A stretch of DNA of 64,000 nucleotides from positions 992,001-1,056,000 of the forward strand of contig NZ_CP018477.1 of assembly GCF_002277955.1 (NCBI RefSeq). The letters are read 5' to 3'. Shown one piece after another: positions 25,622 through 35,074 of this stretch. The notes under the pieces were generated by a model. That model was given only the letters and a program-made list of their open reading frames with translations, was not told where the DNA came from and made no database searches. The stretch comes from Thermogutta terrifontis (GTDB taxonomy: Bacteria > Planctomycetota > Planctomycetia > Pirellulales > Thermoguttaceae). A program made the translations under genes and the position numbers. Numbering within the stretch: position 1 is the stretch's first letter; the number at the start of each line of letters is the position of its first letter.

Positions 25622-26869
25622 GTGAGACGAGTGCTTTGGCGAGCAGTCACGGGCGGGATGTTGTGGGCCCTGTGCCTGGTTTTGGGAATTCGCCTTGGAC
25701 CAGCGGCCGAACCGCAAACCGGCAAAAGTCTGGCCTGGATGGCGGAAGAGGGAACGAACCAGAACGCCGACCAGGAATGGCCTCTCGGTACGTGGGACAG
25801 GGCGGCCTCGCAGGGTGAGCCGATCCCCACCCAAGGCACTGCTCCCTGCTGTGAAATCTGCGGCGCCGGCTACGACTGCCCTCATCTGTGGTCATGGTAC
25901 AACGGCGCGAAGATTCTCAATCGCGGTCGGGCAAGACCCAAGCTTCTTTCTGTGGACGCCCTCGGCAACGGGAGGCTCAACACCAGCGACGCCAATTTCG
26001 ATGTGGCCGGCGGATATGAAACCCGCGTCCTCTACTATCTGGGCAATGATCGCGAGAACCGCGACCAGTTCATCGAGTTCGTCTACTGGGGGCTCAACGA
26101 GTGGAAGGATACGCAGGCGGTTCGTGGCGAGCGCGTCACCTACAATTCCGACTTATTTGGTGGCACTCAGTTCACCGCGGGTGACCTGTTCTCTTTCTAC
26201 GGTCTGCTGGATTTCAACTACGCGGACACACATCAGATTCGTTATGAGTCGGAAATCAACAATTTCGAGTTGAACTGGTGGTTCAAGCCAAGGCCGCGAC
26301 CCGACCGACTCGCCCTGCTACCGAACGGCCGGTGGCAGCGGCAATGCCAGCCGGGCATGTATTTCAACTACGCCGTGGGTTTTCGCAGCCTCTCCTTCGA
26401 CGAAGGTTTCACCTTTGACAGTCGGGGAATAGTGATCACCGACAGTGGACCCGAATCGCTTTATGCCCGGCAAACAATTTGGACCCAGAACGACACGTTT
26501 GGAATTCAACTGGCGGGCGAAATCATGTTCCGGCGACACCGCTTTGAATGGGGAGCCCGGGTCAAAGCGGCCCCCATGTTTAACTGGGCGGAACAATTCA
26601 CGGACTTCGCCCTGGCCCATCCTCCCAATCACATCACCCGTTATGCAAAAGACGACGACGTGTCCTTTATGGGGGAGGTCAGTATTGTGGCCAATTATCG
26701 CCTTTGGGATCGCGTGCGCGTGTTCGGGGCTTATGACATGATGTGGCTGGACGGAGTGGCCCTGGCACCGGAACAGGTCGATTTCACCCTGCTCAGCCCT
26801 GGGCGGATTAACGACAACGGGACCGTGTTCTTCCAGGGCGTTTCTCTTGGATTCGATGTCGTCTGGTGA
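25622..26869 (+). CDS. BBP7-like outer-membrane beta-barrel protein
   Basis: A 415-residue exported protein. GTG at 25622 has GGAGG eight bases upstream. A signal peptide ends near LGPAAA. A short region with CCEICGAGYDCPHLW follows, then a long stretch of alternating amphipathic strands (YETRVLYYLGNDRENRDQFIEF, NFELNWWFK, FNYAVGFRSL, FGIQLAGEIMF) ending VSLGFDVVW with a terminal aromatic as in outer-membrane barrels. The closing region INDNGTVFFQGVSLGF fits the BBP7 family of planctomycetes. Ligand or role is unknown. A terminator follows. Confidence 0.78.
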   Translation: MRRVLWRAVTGGMLWALCLVLGIRLGPAAEPQTGKSLAWMAEEGTNQNADQEWPLGTWDRAASQGEPIPTQGTAPCCEICGAGYDCPHLWSWYNGAKILNRGRARPKLLSVDALGNGRLNTSDANFDVAGGYETRVLYYLGNDRENRDQFIEFVYWGLNEWKDTQAVRGERVTYNSDLFGGTQFTAGDLFSFYGLLDFNYADTHQIRYESEINNFELNWWFKPRPRPDRLALLPNGRWQRQCQPGMYFNYAVGFRSLSFDEGFTFDSRGIVITDSGPESLYARQTIWTQNDTFGIQLAGEIMFRRHRFEWGARVKAAPMFNWAEQFTDFALAHPPNHITRYAKDDDVSFMGEVSIVANYRLWDRVRVFGAYDMMWLDGVALAPEQVDFTLLSPGRINDNGTVFFQGVSLGFDVVW

Positions 26870-26902
26870 CAGCGCGGCCACTTTGGGCAGAAACCGAGGG
26901 AA

Positions 26903-26940
26903 AGCCCCTGGTGATTGACCGGGGGCTGCTTTATTCTAAT
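26903..26940 (+). terminator. Intrinsic terminator after the BBP7-like gene
   Basis: A 10-bp stem with one T-G pair (AGCCCCTGGT at 26903-26912 with ACCGGGGGCT at 26918-26927), a 5-base loop and the T-rich tail GCTTTATTCTAATTTTT. It ends just before the next start codon. Confidence 0.75.
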
Positions 26941-26945
26941 TTTTC

Positions 26946-28397
26946 ATGATCACGCGCTGGCCGGATGGAATCTTTGCCGAACGTCGTTCGTCCGCTATGG
27001 GGCGGCTTCTCATTGCCTCCGCGCTGGCCGTCCTGGCCGGACGGCTGGCAGTGCTCCTTGTCCCGGGAGCTTTGACGACCGACCCTGACAGCTATCAGCA
27101 CGTTGCCCGGCAGTTGGTCACGCGGGGAAGCTTCAGTCTCGACGGCCGTCCCACGGCCTATCGCCCGCCGCTTTACCCGCTAGTCCTGGCAGGGGTTCAA
27201 GCATTCTGGGGCGAGCGGTGGCGGATTGGCGTGGCGGGCCTGCACCTACTGATGGGTTGGGCGACCGCGCTGTGTACGGGGATTCTCGCGGGCCGAGTAG
27301 GTGGACTTCGCGCGGCCGCACTCGCAGTGTTGCTGGCCGGGTTCGATCCCCTTCTCTTGCATTCCAGCCGACTCGTGATGACGGAGACGCAAAGTGCATT
27401 TCTCGCGGTGCTCGTCGTGTGGTTGGCGAGCCGGGTAGCCAACCGCACGTCAGGACCGACTTGGTTGGCCCTGGGACTCCTTTTAGGCGCGTGCGCACTG
27501 ACGAGACCCACCTTCCTCTTATGGCCTGTTGCTCCCGGATGCCTTGCGCTCCTATTCTCGGTGACGGGGAAAGGCCGCGAAACGCTTCACGAACGAATGG
27601 CCTCTTCATCACCGGAAGGACCGTTTCCGCAACAGAAGGCCACAGTTTCCCCGCGGAGATCGTGGCGCGCCTCTGTTGAGGACGCACTTCATCGGACGGG
27701 ACGGCCAATCCTGTGGCTGGGGCTGGGATTGGTTTTGGCGCTTTCACCGTGGGGACTGCGGAATCTCTTGGTGTTTGGAAAAGTCATCATCGGGACCACT
27801 CACGGGGGATATACGTTCTATCTCGCGAATAATGAAGATTTTTATCAGTTTTTGCGCAACCCCGAGGACCGTCTGGTTTGGGATGCCACTGAGTTTAATC
27901 GCCGTTGGGAAACTACGGTGGCCACCCACGCTGGCGGGAACGAGCTGGTGGCCGATCAATTGGCGTATCGTCGGGCCTGGCAGACCATCCGCGGGCAGCC
28001 AGGAATGTTTCTTTACGCTTGTGCGTACCGGCTGCTTCAGTTATGGCGGCCGGTCCCCCATCAGCTTGACCCTCACGAGCCGATTTCGGTGCAACTGGCT
28101 CGGTGGGCAGTGGGGGTGTTCTACCTGGCGGAATATCTTTTCGGACTGCTCGGGCTATTGGTTGTGATCAGCGAGGCTCGACCGGCGAAGAATCCGTCTG
28201 CGTGGTCCCTCGCCGTGTGGGGATTGGGCCTCGCAATAACCCTCAGCTTGGCTCACATCTTTTACTGGACCAATATTCGCATGAGGGCACCGCTTGTTCC
28301 TGTCTTGGCAGTGTGGGCAGCCGTGGGAATTGAACGGTTCCTCCAACCAAGCGGTTGGGGAGAGGCAAAGCGGTTTCAGGGGATCTATCGCCGCTGA
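26946..28397 (+). CDS. GT-C membrane glycosyltransferase, ArnT/PMT-like
   Basis: A 483-residue polytopic membrane protein of the GT-C fold that would move a sugar from a lipid-linked donor. The first periplasmic loop has the acidic pair in TTDPDSYQHVARQLVTRG and the AYRPPLYPLVLAGVQA motif (RPPGYPL type); MTETQSAFL matches the MTE segment of these enzymes. Ten or more hydrophobic helices follow. A charged loop lies at residues 200-250. ATG at 26946 has no clear ribosome site; ATG at 26997 is the alternative. The acceptor is unknown. It is separated from the barrel gene by a terminator. Confidence 0.78.
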   Translation: MITRWPDGIFAERRSSAMGRLLIASALAVLAGRLAVLLVPGALTTDPDSYQHVARQLVTRGSFSLDGRPTAYRPPLYPLVLAGVQAFWGERWRIGVAGLHLLMGWATALCTGILAGRVGGLRAAALAVLLAGFDPLLLHSSRLVMTETQSAFLAVLVVWLASRVANRTSGPTWLALGLLLGACALTRPTFLLWPVAPGCLALLFSVTGKGRETLHERMASSSPEGPFPQQKATVSPRRSWRASVEDALHRTGRPILWLGLGLVLALSPWGLRNLLVFGKVIIGTTHGGYTFYLANNEDFYQFLRNPEDRLVWDATEFNRRWETTVATHAGGNELVADQLAYRRAWQTIRGQPGMFLYACAYRLLQLWRPVPHQLDPHEPISVQLARWAVGVFYLAEYLFGLLGLLVVISEARPAKNPSAWSLAVWGLGLAITLSLAHIFYWTNIRMRAPLVPVLAVWAAVGIERFLQPSGWGEAKRFQGIYRR

Positions 28398-28538
28398 TTT
28401 CCGCGGGGAAGATGTTTCACAAAAGACGCCCTGGCCACCTGCCAGAGACGGCAGCTGCAACGCCCAAGGGGGCATCGCGAACCCGGCCGGTTTCATGGTA
28501 ACGATGTCATCGATCGGTCAGCCGATGAAGACCTGACG

Positions 28539-28730
28539 CATCTGTACTTTTGGTAATGATTTGTGATGACGTCAAAATCCCGAAGCGTTGTAGGGGCAAT
28601 TCATGAATTGCCCTACATCTGCACTTGGGATTTGACTAAACAAGTGCAGCCCGGTCGGTGAGGCGGATCATCCAACATCGGAATGTGGACGTGACAGGCA
28701 GCTCCCTCCAGGCTGAATCTCACTCGCGTG
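28539..28730 (-). repeat. Dispersed palindromic repeat, copy A
   Basis: It contains the family palindrome at 28590-28616 (arms GTAGGGGCAATTCA and mirror, one base missing) and downstream sequence shared with copy B (CGGAT-ATYC-A ... GTGAC ... CTGAATCTCACTCGC). It is in the opposite orientation to copies C and D. One end reads CATCTGTACTTTTG, a worn form of the terminal repeat of copy D. The 438-base gap from 28398 to 28835 holds nothing else recognisable. Confidence 0.65.
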
Positions 28731-28835
28731 CAGGGCCTTCTGAACGTTGCCTGCTGTCGCATCAGCGGAGGAAAGGCGGCGAGGGCTCAGTGTGAAGACA
28801 TGTCTGAAAACGCCGTTTCTCCACTTTTTCCGATC

Positions 28836-30920
28836 TTAAGGTAGGGGAACTTTTGCCTGGGATGACGGCTCAGTGGCCTCATTCTTTCCGGCGGCCATTT
28901 GGGACTGCAGTCCTCGACGCGCCCGCTCGACGTACGGTTGGGCCCATTCCTTTTGACCGTAGAGTGTAATCACCGCCTCGCGGATGTTTCGTGCCAGTTC
29001 GGGCTGAATCTTTTCGATGCGGTCAGCCTCGTGCAGTCGCCACTCCAGGAAATCCCGCTGATTGCTGATGGCAGGCTCGAGTTCACGTTTCAGGCGTTCC
29101 AGGCGGCGCCGGACCAACTCCAGGCATTCTTCGGTGTGCCCCACAGGCCGGCGTGGGCTGTTCCCTGCGAGGTTGCGTTGATCGGGTCGTTCGCTGGAGC
29201 GATCGGAAGCCGTTTGATGACCATACAGGGCGAGAATGGCCTCCAGTTTTTCCATGGCAATGGTCGGATCAATTTGCAGATAGCGGAGCGCTTCCAGGTA
29301 ATCCTGTTCGATGGGAATGGCGGTCCGTGCCGCGGCCCGTTGTCGGGCCTGCAGTTCGAATTTTCTTTCCATCCGCAGCAGGTCGATCTCCTGTTGATAA
29401 TCGCGGATTTGCGCTGCCCGGGAATCGTCGGAATACCGCGACAGGAAGGCCTCGATATCCGCGGCGGCTGCGAGGAGGGCATCGGTGTCGGAGCCATCGC
29501 CGACACGGCGTGTGATGCGGCGATAGAGTTGGTCCGCGGAGGGTGGCTGAAGCAGGTACCAGATTGTGCCGGCCAGCAAAACGAGAGCTCCGAGCAACAC
29601 AGCCGTCTGAAGGGAAAAAATCGGTTGTCGCGCACTGGGCGGTGGTTCGATGCGATCGAGGTCCTCCGGTCGAACCTGGACAAAGCGACCGGAGGTGGCC
29701 GCCCCGGCGGTGGCTTCGGTGTTCTCCGTTTTCGGGGAGGTAGCCGGCGGAGGCTCCGCCGCGGTTTTCGCGGCTATGTCCGGCGGTTCCCGCACCGCGG
29801 TGGCCTCCACGGTGGGTTGCCACTGGGAAGGGGTGCCGATCAGGTGCTCCCGATCCGGTGAGCCAAGGATCTCGTCTGGTTCGGCGGCACGGGTGGGAGC
29901 AAGCTGGGACGAATCCACACCGGAAGATGCGCCCGCTTCGTTGACTGGTGCGTCAGAGGCCTTTTGGGCGGGGAGCGTCACCGTGGGCGTCATCGAGGAG
30001 ATCCCGGGCTTCTCCTCCGGGGTGCCGATACCGAAATCCACCGGCTGGGACTGGGGCAGGACGAGAGTGTTGGAAGGTGCGGGAGACGTGACGCCTTCGC
30101 GACCAAGGGCGTGGAGCATCGCCTGAAGTCGTCTCGCGGCTAACGAGGCATTCGTGATCCGCTTGTCGGGATCGCGTTGCAAAAGCTCCTGGATGATGCG
30201 GTCCAGCTCTTCGGGACAGTCCGGGACATACACCCGAACCGGATCCGGCCGCGAGGTCCGATGAAGTTGGAGAATCTGTGCAAATGATGTCACCTTGAAT
30301 GGTGGCCGACCGACTAACAGGGCATAAAGGACGGCTCCCAAACTGTAGAGGTCCGCTTTGGGACCAATCGGCTGCGCTTCTGCCTGCTCGGGCGCCATGT
30401 ACTCGATCGTTCCCAGTACACTGCCCACTCCTGTGTGACTGGGGGCTCCAAACAGTCGCGCGATCCCGAAATCGGAAAGCTTGATGGTTCCGTCCTCGGC
30501 ACGGAGCAGATTGGCCGGTTTTAAATCCCGATGGATGATGCCCCGATCGTGGGCGTGCTTGAGCGCATGGCACACCTGGATGCCGATGTGAGCGACTTCG
30601 CGCCAGGTGAATTTGCGACCGGCCTTGAGTTCCTGATCCAGACTCGGACCGCGGACAAGCTCCATCACGTAAAAAAGAACCCCGTTTTCCTCTCCAAATC
30701 CCAGCAACCGCACGATGTTGGGATGGTTGAGCTTTCGGAGGGTTTCGATTTCCAATTCGAATCGGGCGCGGAAGTCGGGTTCCTCGAGGAGGGTCTCGGA
30801 AAGGGTTTTGATAGCCGCCGACTCGCCGGTTTCGACGTGCACCCCCTCATAAACCGCACCCATGCCCCCACGCCCAAGTCGCCTGATGATGCGATAAGGT
30901 CCCAACTGTTGGGGGTCCAT
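28836..30920 (-). CDS. Hanks-type Ser/Thr protein kinase with transmembrane helix
   Basis: A 694-residue membrane kinase. The catalytic domain spans residues 9-270: glycine loop LGRGGMGAVYEG, Lys-38 in AAIKTL, HRDLKPAN with Asp-132, DFG at 150-152, and GTIEYMAPEQ. A Pro/Ala/Thr-rich linker (about 285-430) leads to one membrane helix at about 437-457 (AVLLGALVLLAGTIWYLL). The last 230 residues, outside the membrane, are helical and Arg/Glu-rich, with no recognised sensor fold. No phosphatase or substrate gene is adjacent. The ATG at 30920 is preceded by GGAAAG. Confidence 0.93.
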   Translation of the reverse strand: MDPQQLGPYRIIRRLGRGGMGAVYEGVHVETGESAAIKTLSETLLEEPDFRARFELEIETLRKLNHPNIVRLLGFGEENGVLFYVMELVRGPSLDQELKAGRKFTWREVAHIGIQVCHALKHAHDRGIIHRDLKPANLLRAEDGTIKLSDFGIARLFGAPSHTGVGSVLGTIEYMAPEQAEAQPIGPKADLYSLGAVLYALLVGRPPFKVTSFAQILQLHRTSRPDPVRVYVPDCPEELDRIIQELLQRDPDKRITNASLAARRLQAMLHALGREGVTSPAPSNTLVLPQSQPVDFGIGTPEEKPGISSMTPTVTLPAQKASDAPVNEAGASSGVDSSQLAPTRAAEPDEILGSPDREHLIGTPSQWQPTVEATAVREPPDIAAKTAAEPPPATSPKTENTEATAGAATSGRFVQVRPEDLDRIEPPPSARQPIFSLQTAVLLGALVLLAGTIWYLLQPPSADQLYRRITRRVGDGSDTDALLAAAADIEAFLSRYSDDSRAAQIRDYQQEIDLLRMERKFELQARQRAAARTAIPIEQDYLEALRYLQIDPTIAMEKLEAILALYGHQTASDRSSERPDQRNLAGNSPRRPVGHTEECLELVRRRLERLKRELEPAISNQRDFLEWRLHEADRIEKIQPELARNIREAVITLYGQKEWAQPYVERARRGLQSQMAAGKNEATEPSSQAKVPLP

Positions 30921-31167
30921 TGCTGATCACTTTCCGTGGCAGGCTTGGAGCCACCTCGACCAGGGTGTCGCGAATAATGCCAACGATCGTGTGTCAATTT
31001 TTAGTGTACCAGGACCGCGCAAAAAGGCCAGCAATCAGCGTCAACCCAAAGGGCATCGAAGACAGTTGAAGAATCGTCGTTCACGAATCACGGGTCATGT
31101 CAATGCGGTCGCGGAGTGACCCGTCCACATTAAGAATCTATGAGAGAGATTGAATGCTCCATGTGTG

Positions 31168-31306
31168 GTAGGGGCAATTCATGAATTGCCCCTACGATTA
31201 ACCGGGAGCTGATCCAACCAAAGAGAGCCTATCCGGTGAAACGGATTATTCAGAGTCGCAATGGGATCGTGACAACCGATTTCTTCAGTCTGAAACTTGA
31301 TCTCGC
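31168..31306 (-). repeat. Dispersed palindromic repeat, copy B
   Basis: It starts with the most perfect palindrome of the family, 28 bases at 31168-31195 (arms GTAGGGGCAATTCA and its exact mirror), followed by sequence matching copy A: GAAACGGATTATTCAGAGTCG and later CTGAAACTTGATCTCGC. The 674-base gap from 30921 to 31594 contains this repeat and the minus-strand terminator at 31513; the remaining sequence shows no gene. Confidence 0.7.
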
Positions 31307-31512
31307 ATCCAGGTCTTATCAAGGTTCCCGTGCCTTTCGAGCGGCAGGGAAGAACTCTTAGATCGCAGATGGATCAACGCACCATGCGAAGCCCCCAACT
31401 GCTCACCATCCGCGCGAAGGTTCTTTCTGTTACGCCGACACATGGCGCGGAAGAAGCAAAATCCGAAATGCTGTAGGTGCTGGGGTCCCCTTGCGGCTAC
31501 TCTCAGAGACTG

Positions 31513-31544
31513 AAAAACCCCGGGATGGCTACCTCCCGGGGTTT
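31513..31544 (-). terminator. Intrinsic terminator after the DUF1080 gene
   Basis: A perfect 11-bp stem (AAACCCCGGGA at 31515-31525 with TCCCGGGGTTT at 31534-31544). On the minus strand it is followed by a T run. It lies 51 bases past the stop codon of the minus-strand DUF1080 gene. Confidence 0.75.
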
Positions 31545-31594
31545 CATGGGGTAAATGGTGGACGCTGGGGTCCATGGACCTGCCAGACCGATGA

Positions 31595-32311
31595 TTAGTT
31601 CTCCAAAACTTTGATCTTGATGTTGCGGAACCAGATGGGGGCGTCGCCATGCTTTCCCTGCAGGCCGATATGACCGGTAAGGGAAAGCTCAGCGACCGGT
31701 CGGCTCAGCCAGGGTGGAATCTCGCTGCCGTCGGGATTGGTCTTTGCGGAGGTCCATTTTCGCATATCCATCTGGGTGACGAGCTCGCCGTTGAGCACGA
31801 CGTACACCATCGGGCCACGGCACGTGATGGTCATCCGGTTCCACTCGCCCGGCTTTTTGACCATTGACTTGGTCGGGGCCAAGTGCCCGAAGATGGCACC
31901 GCAGTGCCACGTTTTCGGCATTTTGGCCCATTTTTCGGCGAAGTCGTCGCAGATCTGGATTTCGATGGAATTGGGGATCCAGTTCTTGATATCGCTGCAC
32001 CGCACGACAACCCCGCTGTTGGTGCCTTCCGCATTTTTAAATTCCAAATCGAGCACAAAGTTGGTATACTGGTCTTTGGTCCAAATACACTGATCTTCCG
32101 TGGCCGTGAGAACGCCATCCTGCCAGGACCAGACGCCTGCGGGAAAGATGGCATTGGAGAGGTCAGGGGTGAACAGATCCGCCCACTGGCTCGAGTCGGG
32201 ATGTCCCTTGGGAGGCTCAGCGTTATCCTCGGCGGATACGTTTTTCAGCGACCACAACGTGAGGGCAGCGGCGAGCATTGCCCAGATACACAGTTTCGCA
32301 AGACGCAACAT
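31595..32311 (-). CDS. DUF1080 secreted protein (3-keto-disaccharide hydrolase family)
   Basis: A 238-residue exported protein of the DUF1080 family, a concanavalin-like beta-sandwich very common in planctomycetes and linked to sugar hydrolysis in a few studied members. The ATG at 32311 is chosen for GCGGAGG upstream. Signal peptide about 1-27 (LCIWAMLAAALTLWSL). Core motifs: WSWQDGVLTATEDQCIWT, LEFKNAEGTNSGVVVRCSD, SIEIQICDDF, PGEWNRMTITCRGPMVYVVLNGE, and the closing GHIGLQGKHGDAPIWFRNIKIK. It stands alone, with its own terminator. Confidence 0.88.
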   Translation of the reverse strand: MLRLAKLCIWAMLAAALTLWSLKNVSAEDNAEPPKGHPDSSQWADLFTPDLSNAIFPAGVWSWQDGVLTATEDQCIWTKDQYTNFVLDLEFKNAEGTNSGVVVRCSDIKNWIPNSIEIQICDDFAEKWAKMPKTWHCGAIFGHLAPTKSMVKKPGEWNRMTITCRGPMVYVVLNGELVTQMDMRKWTSAKTNPDGSEIPPWLSRPVAELSLTGHIGLQGKHGDAPIWFRNIKIKVLEN

Positions 32312-32527
32312 GGGGAAACCTCCGCACAGCAAAAAGCGTCAAAGTGAAAGATCCAACCATCCGGATCCTTCGTAACGACATTGGCGCTATCCTACAGCGA
32401 AAGACGGCCGGGAACAAGGGAAGCAGAATAAGCCAGTGAGATGGTCTTGAAGAATGATGCTTTCGTGTAACATGCGGCAAACTGGCAAGTGAAGTTCGGC
32501 AGAGGGCGTGTTGACGGCGTAAAACTC

Positions 32528-32556
32528 TTGGCAAAATAGCTCATCCGACAAAAAAT
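32528..32556 (+). promoter_or_regulatory. Candidate promoter for rlmN
   Basis: TTGGCA at 32528-32533 and AAAAAT at 32551-32556 with 17-base spacing, in an A/T-rich block 70-100 bases before rlmN. The 316-base gap from 32312 to 32627 holds no gene and also carries the start region of the divergent DUF1080 gene. Confidence 0.4.
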
Positions 32557-32627
32557 AGTTATAAAGAGGGTCGAACAACTATAACGGTGTCGAGGGACGG
32601 GCCGGGCTACCGAGGAGGTACCATACC

Positions 32628-33902
32628 GTGGAGCATATTCTGGACTATTCCTGGCGACAGTTGAGGGATTGGTTCATCAGCAAGGGACAGCCGGGTTATC
32701 GCGTCGCCCAGGTTCTTCGCTGGGTTTATGATTCGCCCAAGGTTCCCTTCGACGAGATGACCGATGTCCCCAAAGTGGTGCGGAAGGACCTGCGGAAGGC
32801 CTTCAAAGTCTTCACAATGCAGGTCGTTTCGCATCGAAAAGCTTCCGATGGCACGGAGAAGCTTCTTCTGCGGACCCACGATGGCGAATATGTTGAGTGC
32901 GTCCTACTCCGCGATGATAAAGGCAATCGTACTGTGTGCATAAGCACGCAGGTTGGCTGCGGAATGGGATGCGTCTTTTGTGCCAGCGGTCTGGATGGTG
33001 TCGTCCGCAACCTCACCAGCGGGGAAATCCTTGAACAGATCCTCCATCTCAAGTGCCTGCTCGAGCCCGAGGAACGGCTCAGCCATATCGTCGTGATGGG
33101 GATGGGAGAGCCGCTGGCCAATCTGGGGCGATTGCTGGGGGCCCTGTATCGCGCCACCCACAAAGACGGCCTGGGCATCAGCGCCAGGCATGTCACCATT
33201 TCCACCGTGGGATTACCACACGCTATTCGTCGGCTGGCTGAGCTCGACCTCCAGTATCACCTGGCGGTGTCCCTGCACGCTCCAAACGATGAGTTGCGGA
33301 ACAAGCTGGTGCCGGCCAACCGACGGATCGGTATTCAGGCGATCCTGTCCGCGGCCGACGAATACTTTGCCAAGACCGGCCGTCGTGTGACTTACGAGTA
33401 CGTCCTCTTGAGGGAGATCAACGATCGGCCGCAACACGCCCAGGAACTCGCACAACTCCTGAAGGGCAGAAACGCCCTTGTCAATCTCATCCCTTACAAC
33501 CCCATCCAGGGATTGCCCTACGAGCCGCCGGAGCGACGGGATGTTGCCCGGTTTGTGGATGTCCTCACTCGGGCGGGTATCCAGGTCACGGTCCGCTATC
33601 GAAAAGGGGCCGAGATTGAGGCGGCCTGCGGTCAGCTTCGGCGCCTCCATCCGGAAATTGCAAGCAAGTCCAAGAAAAAAAAGAAAAAGAAAAGCAAAGC
33701 TGCGGATGAAAATGCTGTCCAGACTGGGGAAACGGTCTCCGTGGTGAGCGGCGAGGGGGGCAACGGAAAGCCGGAAGCGGCGTTAACCGACTCGGTGGTG
33801 ATGTCTGGCGATCCGACCGTGGTCGTCACCGATGTCGAAATCATGAATTTTGAAGAGATCGCGGAGCCGGAAACAAGCGAATCCAAACGGGATTCAGAAT
33901 AA
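32628..33902 (+). CDS. rlmN: 23S rRNA/tRNA A2503/A37 methyltransferase RlmN, with C-terminal tail
   Basis: A 424-residue radical-SAM enzyme that makes 2-methyladenosine in 23S rRNA and some tRNAs. The cluster motif CGMGCVFC is in STQVGCGMGCVFCASG, and the second methyl-carrying Cys in AACGQL near residue 338. GTG at 32628 has GAGGAGG upstream. After the usual end at about residue 345 there is an extra tail of 75 residues: a lysine block (SKSKKKKKKKSKA) and then an acidic, Val/Ser-rich stretch. The tail is not part of the catalytic fold. The last 9 bases overlap the convergent ruvB. Confidence 0.95.
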   Translation: MEHILDYSWRQLRDWFISKGQPGYRVAQVLRWVYDSPKVPFDEMTDVPKVVRKDLRKAFKVFTMQVVSHRKASDGTEKLLLRTHDGEYVECVLLRDDKGNRTVCISTQVGCGMGCVFCASGLDGVVRNLTSGEILEQILHLKCLLEPEERLSHIVVMGMGEPLANLGRLLGALYRATHKDGLGISARHVTISTVGLPHAIRRLAELDLQYHLAVSLHAPNDELRNKLVPANRRIGIQAILSAADEYFAKTGRRVTYEYVLLREINDRPQHAQELAQLLKGRNALVNLIPYNPIQGLPYEPPERRDVARFVDVLTRAGIQVTVRYRKGAEIEAACGQLRRLHPEIASKSKKKKKKKSKAADENAVQTGETVSVVSGEGGNGKPEAALTDSVVMSGDPTVVVTDVEIMNFEEIAEPETSESKRDSE

Positions 33903-34919
33903 AAACCCCTGTTCTGGCTGAGGAGTACGCAACCCTGTCAGGCCCAGGTGCTCATACGCCTTGGGGGTGATCTTTCTGCCCCGCGGCGTTCGAATCAACA
34001 GCTCGCAACGCAGAAGAAAGGGTTCGACCTCGTCCACAAGGGTATCGGGTGACAGGTTAAGGGTGTGGGCGACGGCTTCCACGCCCACAGGGCCGCCGTT
34101 GAACACTCTCGCTATCGTCTCCAGGTATTTGCGGTCCTGGGGATCCAACCCGAGGGAATCAACTCCCTGCATCTCCAGGGCGTCCTCGGCAACGCTTCGT
34201 GTGATTCGGCCCCGGGCCTTGCTGGTGGCATAGTCCCTCACCCAGCGAAGGCGGTTGTTGGCGATCCGCGGTGTTCCGCGGCTGCGGCGTGCGATCTCTT
34301 CCGCCGCGTCATCTTCGATGGGCACATTCAGCTTGCGGGCGTTGCGGCGAACGATCTCGGCAAGCTCTTCGACGGTGTAAAAATCCAAGTGTTCCCGCAT
34401 GTGAAAGCGGTCCCGAAGCGGGGCGGAAAGCAAACCGGAACGCGTGGTGGCACCGATCAGCGTGAATGGTTTGAGTCGAATGTTGAGCGTGCGAGCATTC
34501 ACGCCTTCTCCCAGCGTGATGTCAATCCGGAAATCCTCCATGGCGGGATAAAGGAATTCCTCCACCGCTTTCTGCATCCGGTGGATTTCGTCGATGAAGA
34601 GAACCGAGCGTTCCTCCGCATTGGTGAGGTAAGGGATCAGGTCCTTGGGAGCTTTCAACGTGGCCCCGCTGGCGATTTGGACGCTGACCCCGAGGTGTCG
34701 GGGAATACACAGCGCAAAGGTAGTTTTGCCCAGTCCCGGTGGTCCGTCAAAAAGGATGTGCCCGAGCGGCTCATTGCGTTTAAGCGCCGCGTCGATGGCG
34801 ATCTTGAGGCGTTCATAGACAGCGCGCTGGCCGACCATCTCCTCCATTCGCTGGGGACGGAGAAGGCGATCCTCATCGTCGCGGATCTTTGTCGGTCTAA
34901 GGACCGGTTCGCGTGCCAT
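33894..34919 (-). CDS. ruvB: Holliday junction branch-migration helicase RuvB
   Basis: A 341-residue AAA+ motor that drives branch migration with RuvA. Walker A GPPGLGKTT, Walker B LFIDEIHRM, sensor 1 GATTRSGLLSAPLRDRF, and sensor 2 GTPRIANNRLRWVRDYA are present; in the last, Trp stands where the second Arg of LRRVRD is common. The C-terminal winged-helix domain reads GVEAVAHTLN ... RTPRGRKITPKAYEHLG. The ATG at 34919 is chosen because the preceding codons have no family match. ruvA and ruvC are not nearby. The 3' end overlaps rlmN by 9 bases. Confidence 0.95.
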   Translation of the reverse strand: MAREPVLRPTKIRDDEDRLLRPQRMEEMVGQRAVYERLKIAIDAALKRNEPLGHILFDGPPGLGKTTFALCIPRHLGVSVQIASGATLKAPKDLIPYLTNAEERSVLFIDEIHRMQKAVEEFLYPAMEDFRIDITLGEGVNARTLNIRLKPFTLIGATTRSGLLSAPLRDRFHMREHLDFYTVEELAEIVRRNARKLNVPIEDDAAEEIARRSRGTPRIANNRLRWVRDYATSKARGRITRSVAEDALEMQGVDSLGLDPQDRKYLETIARVFNGGPVGVEAVAHTLNLSPDTLVDEVEPFLLRCELLIRTPRGRKITPKAYEHLGLTGLRTPQPEQGFLF

Positions 34920-35074
34920 TCTCGGGGACTGCCGAAAAAGGGGTGATATATTCCAACCGTATTTCCCAGCCTGCCCAATTGATCGCAATATACCAGAGAA
35001 TGTCACCGGGCGCAAAGATCAACCAAAAGTTGCCCATTTTTTGGAAAATGATGGGGCTCAAGTCGGGACGGTTA

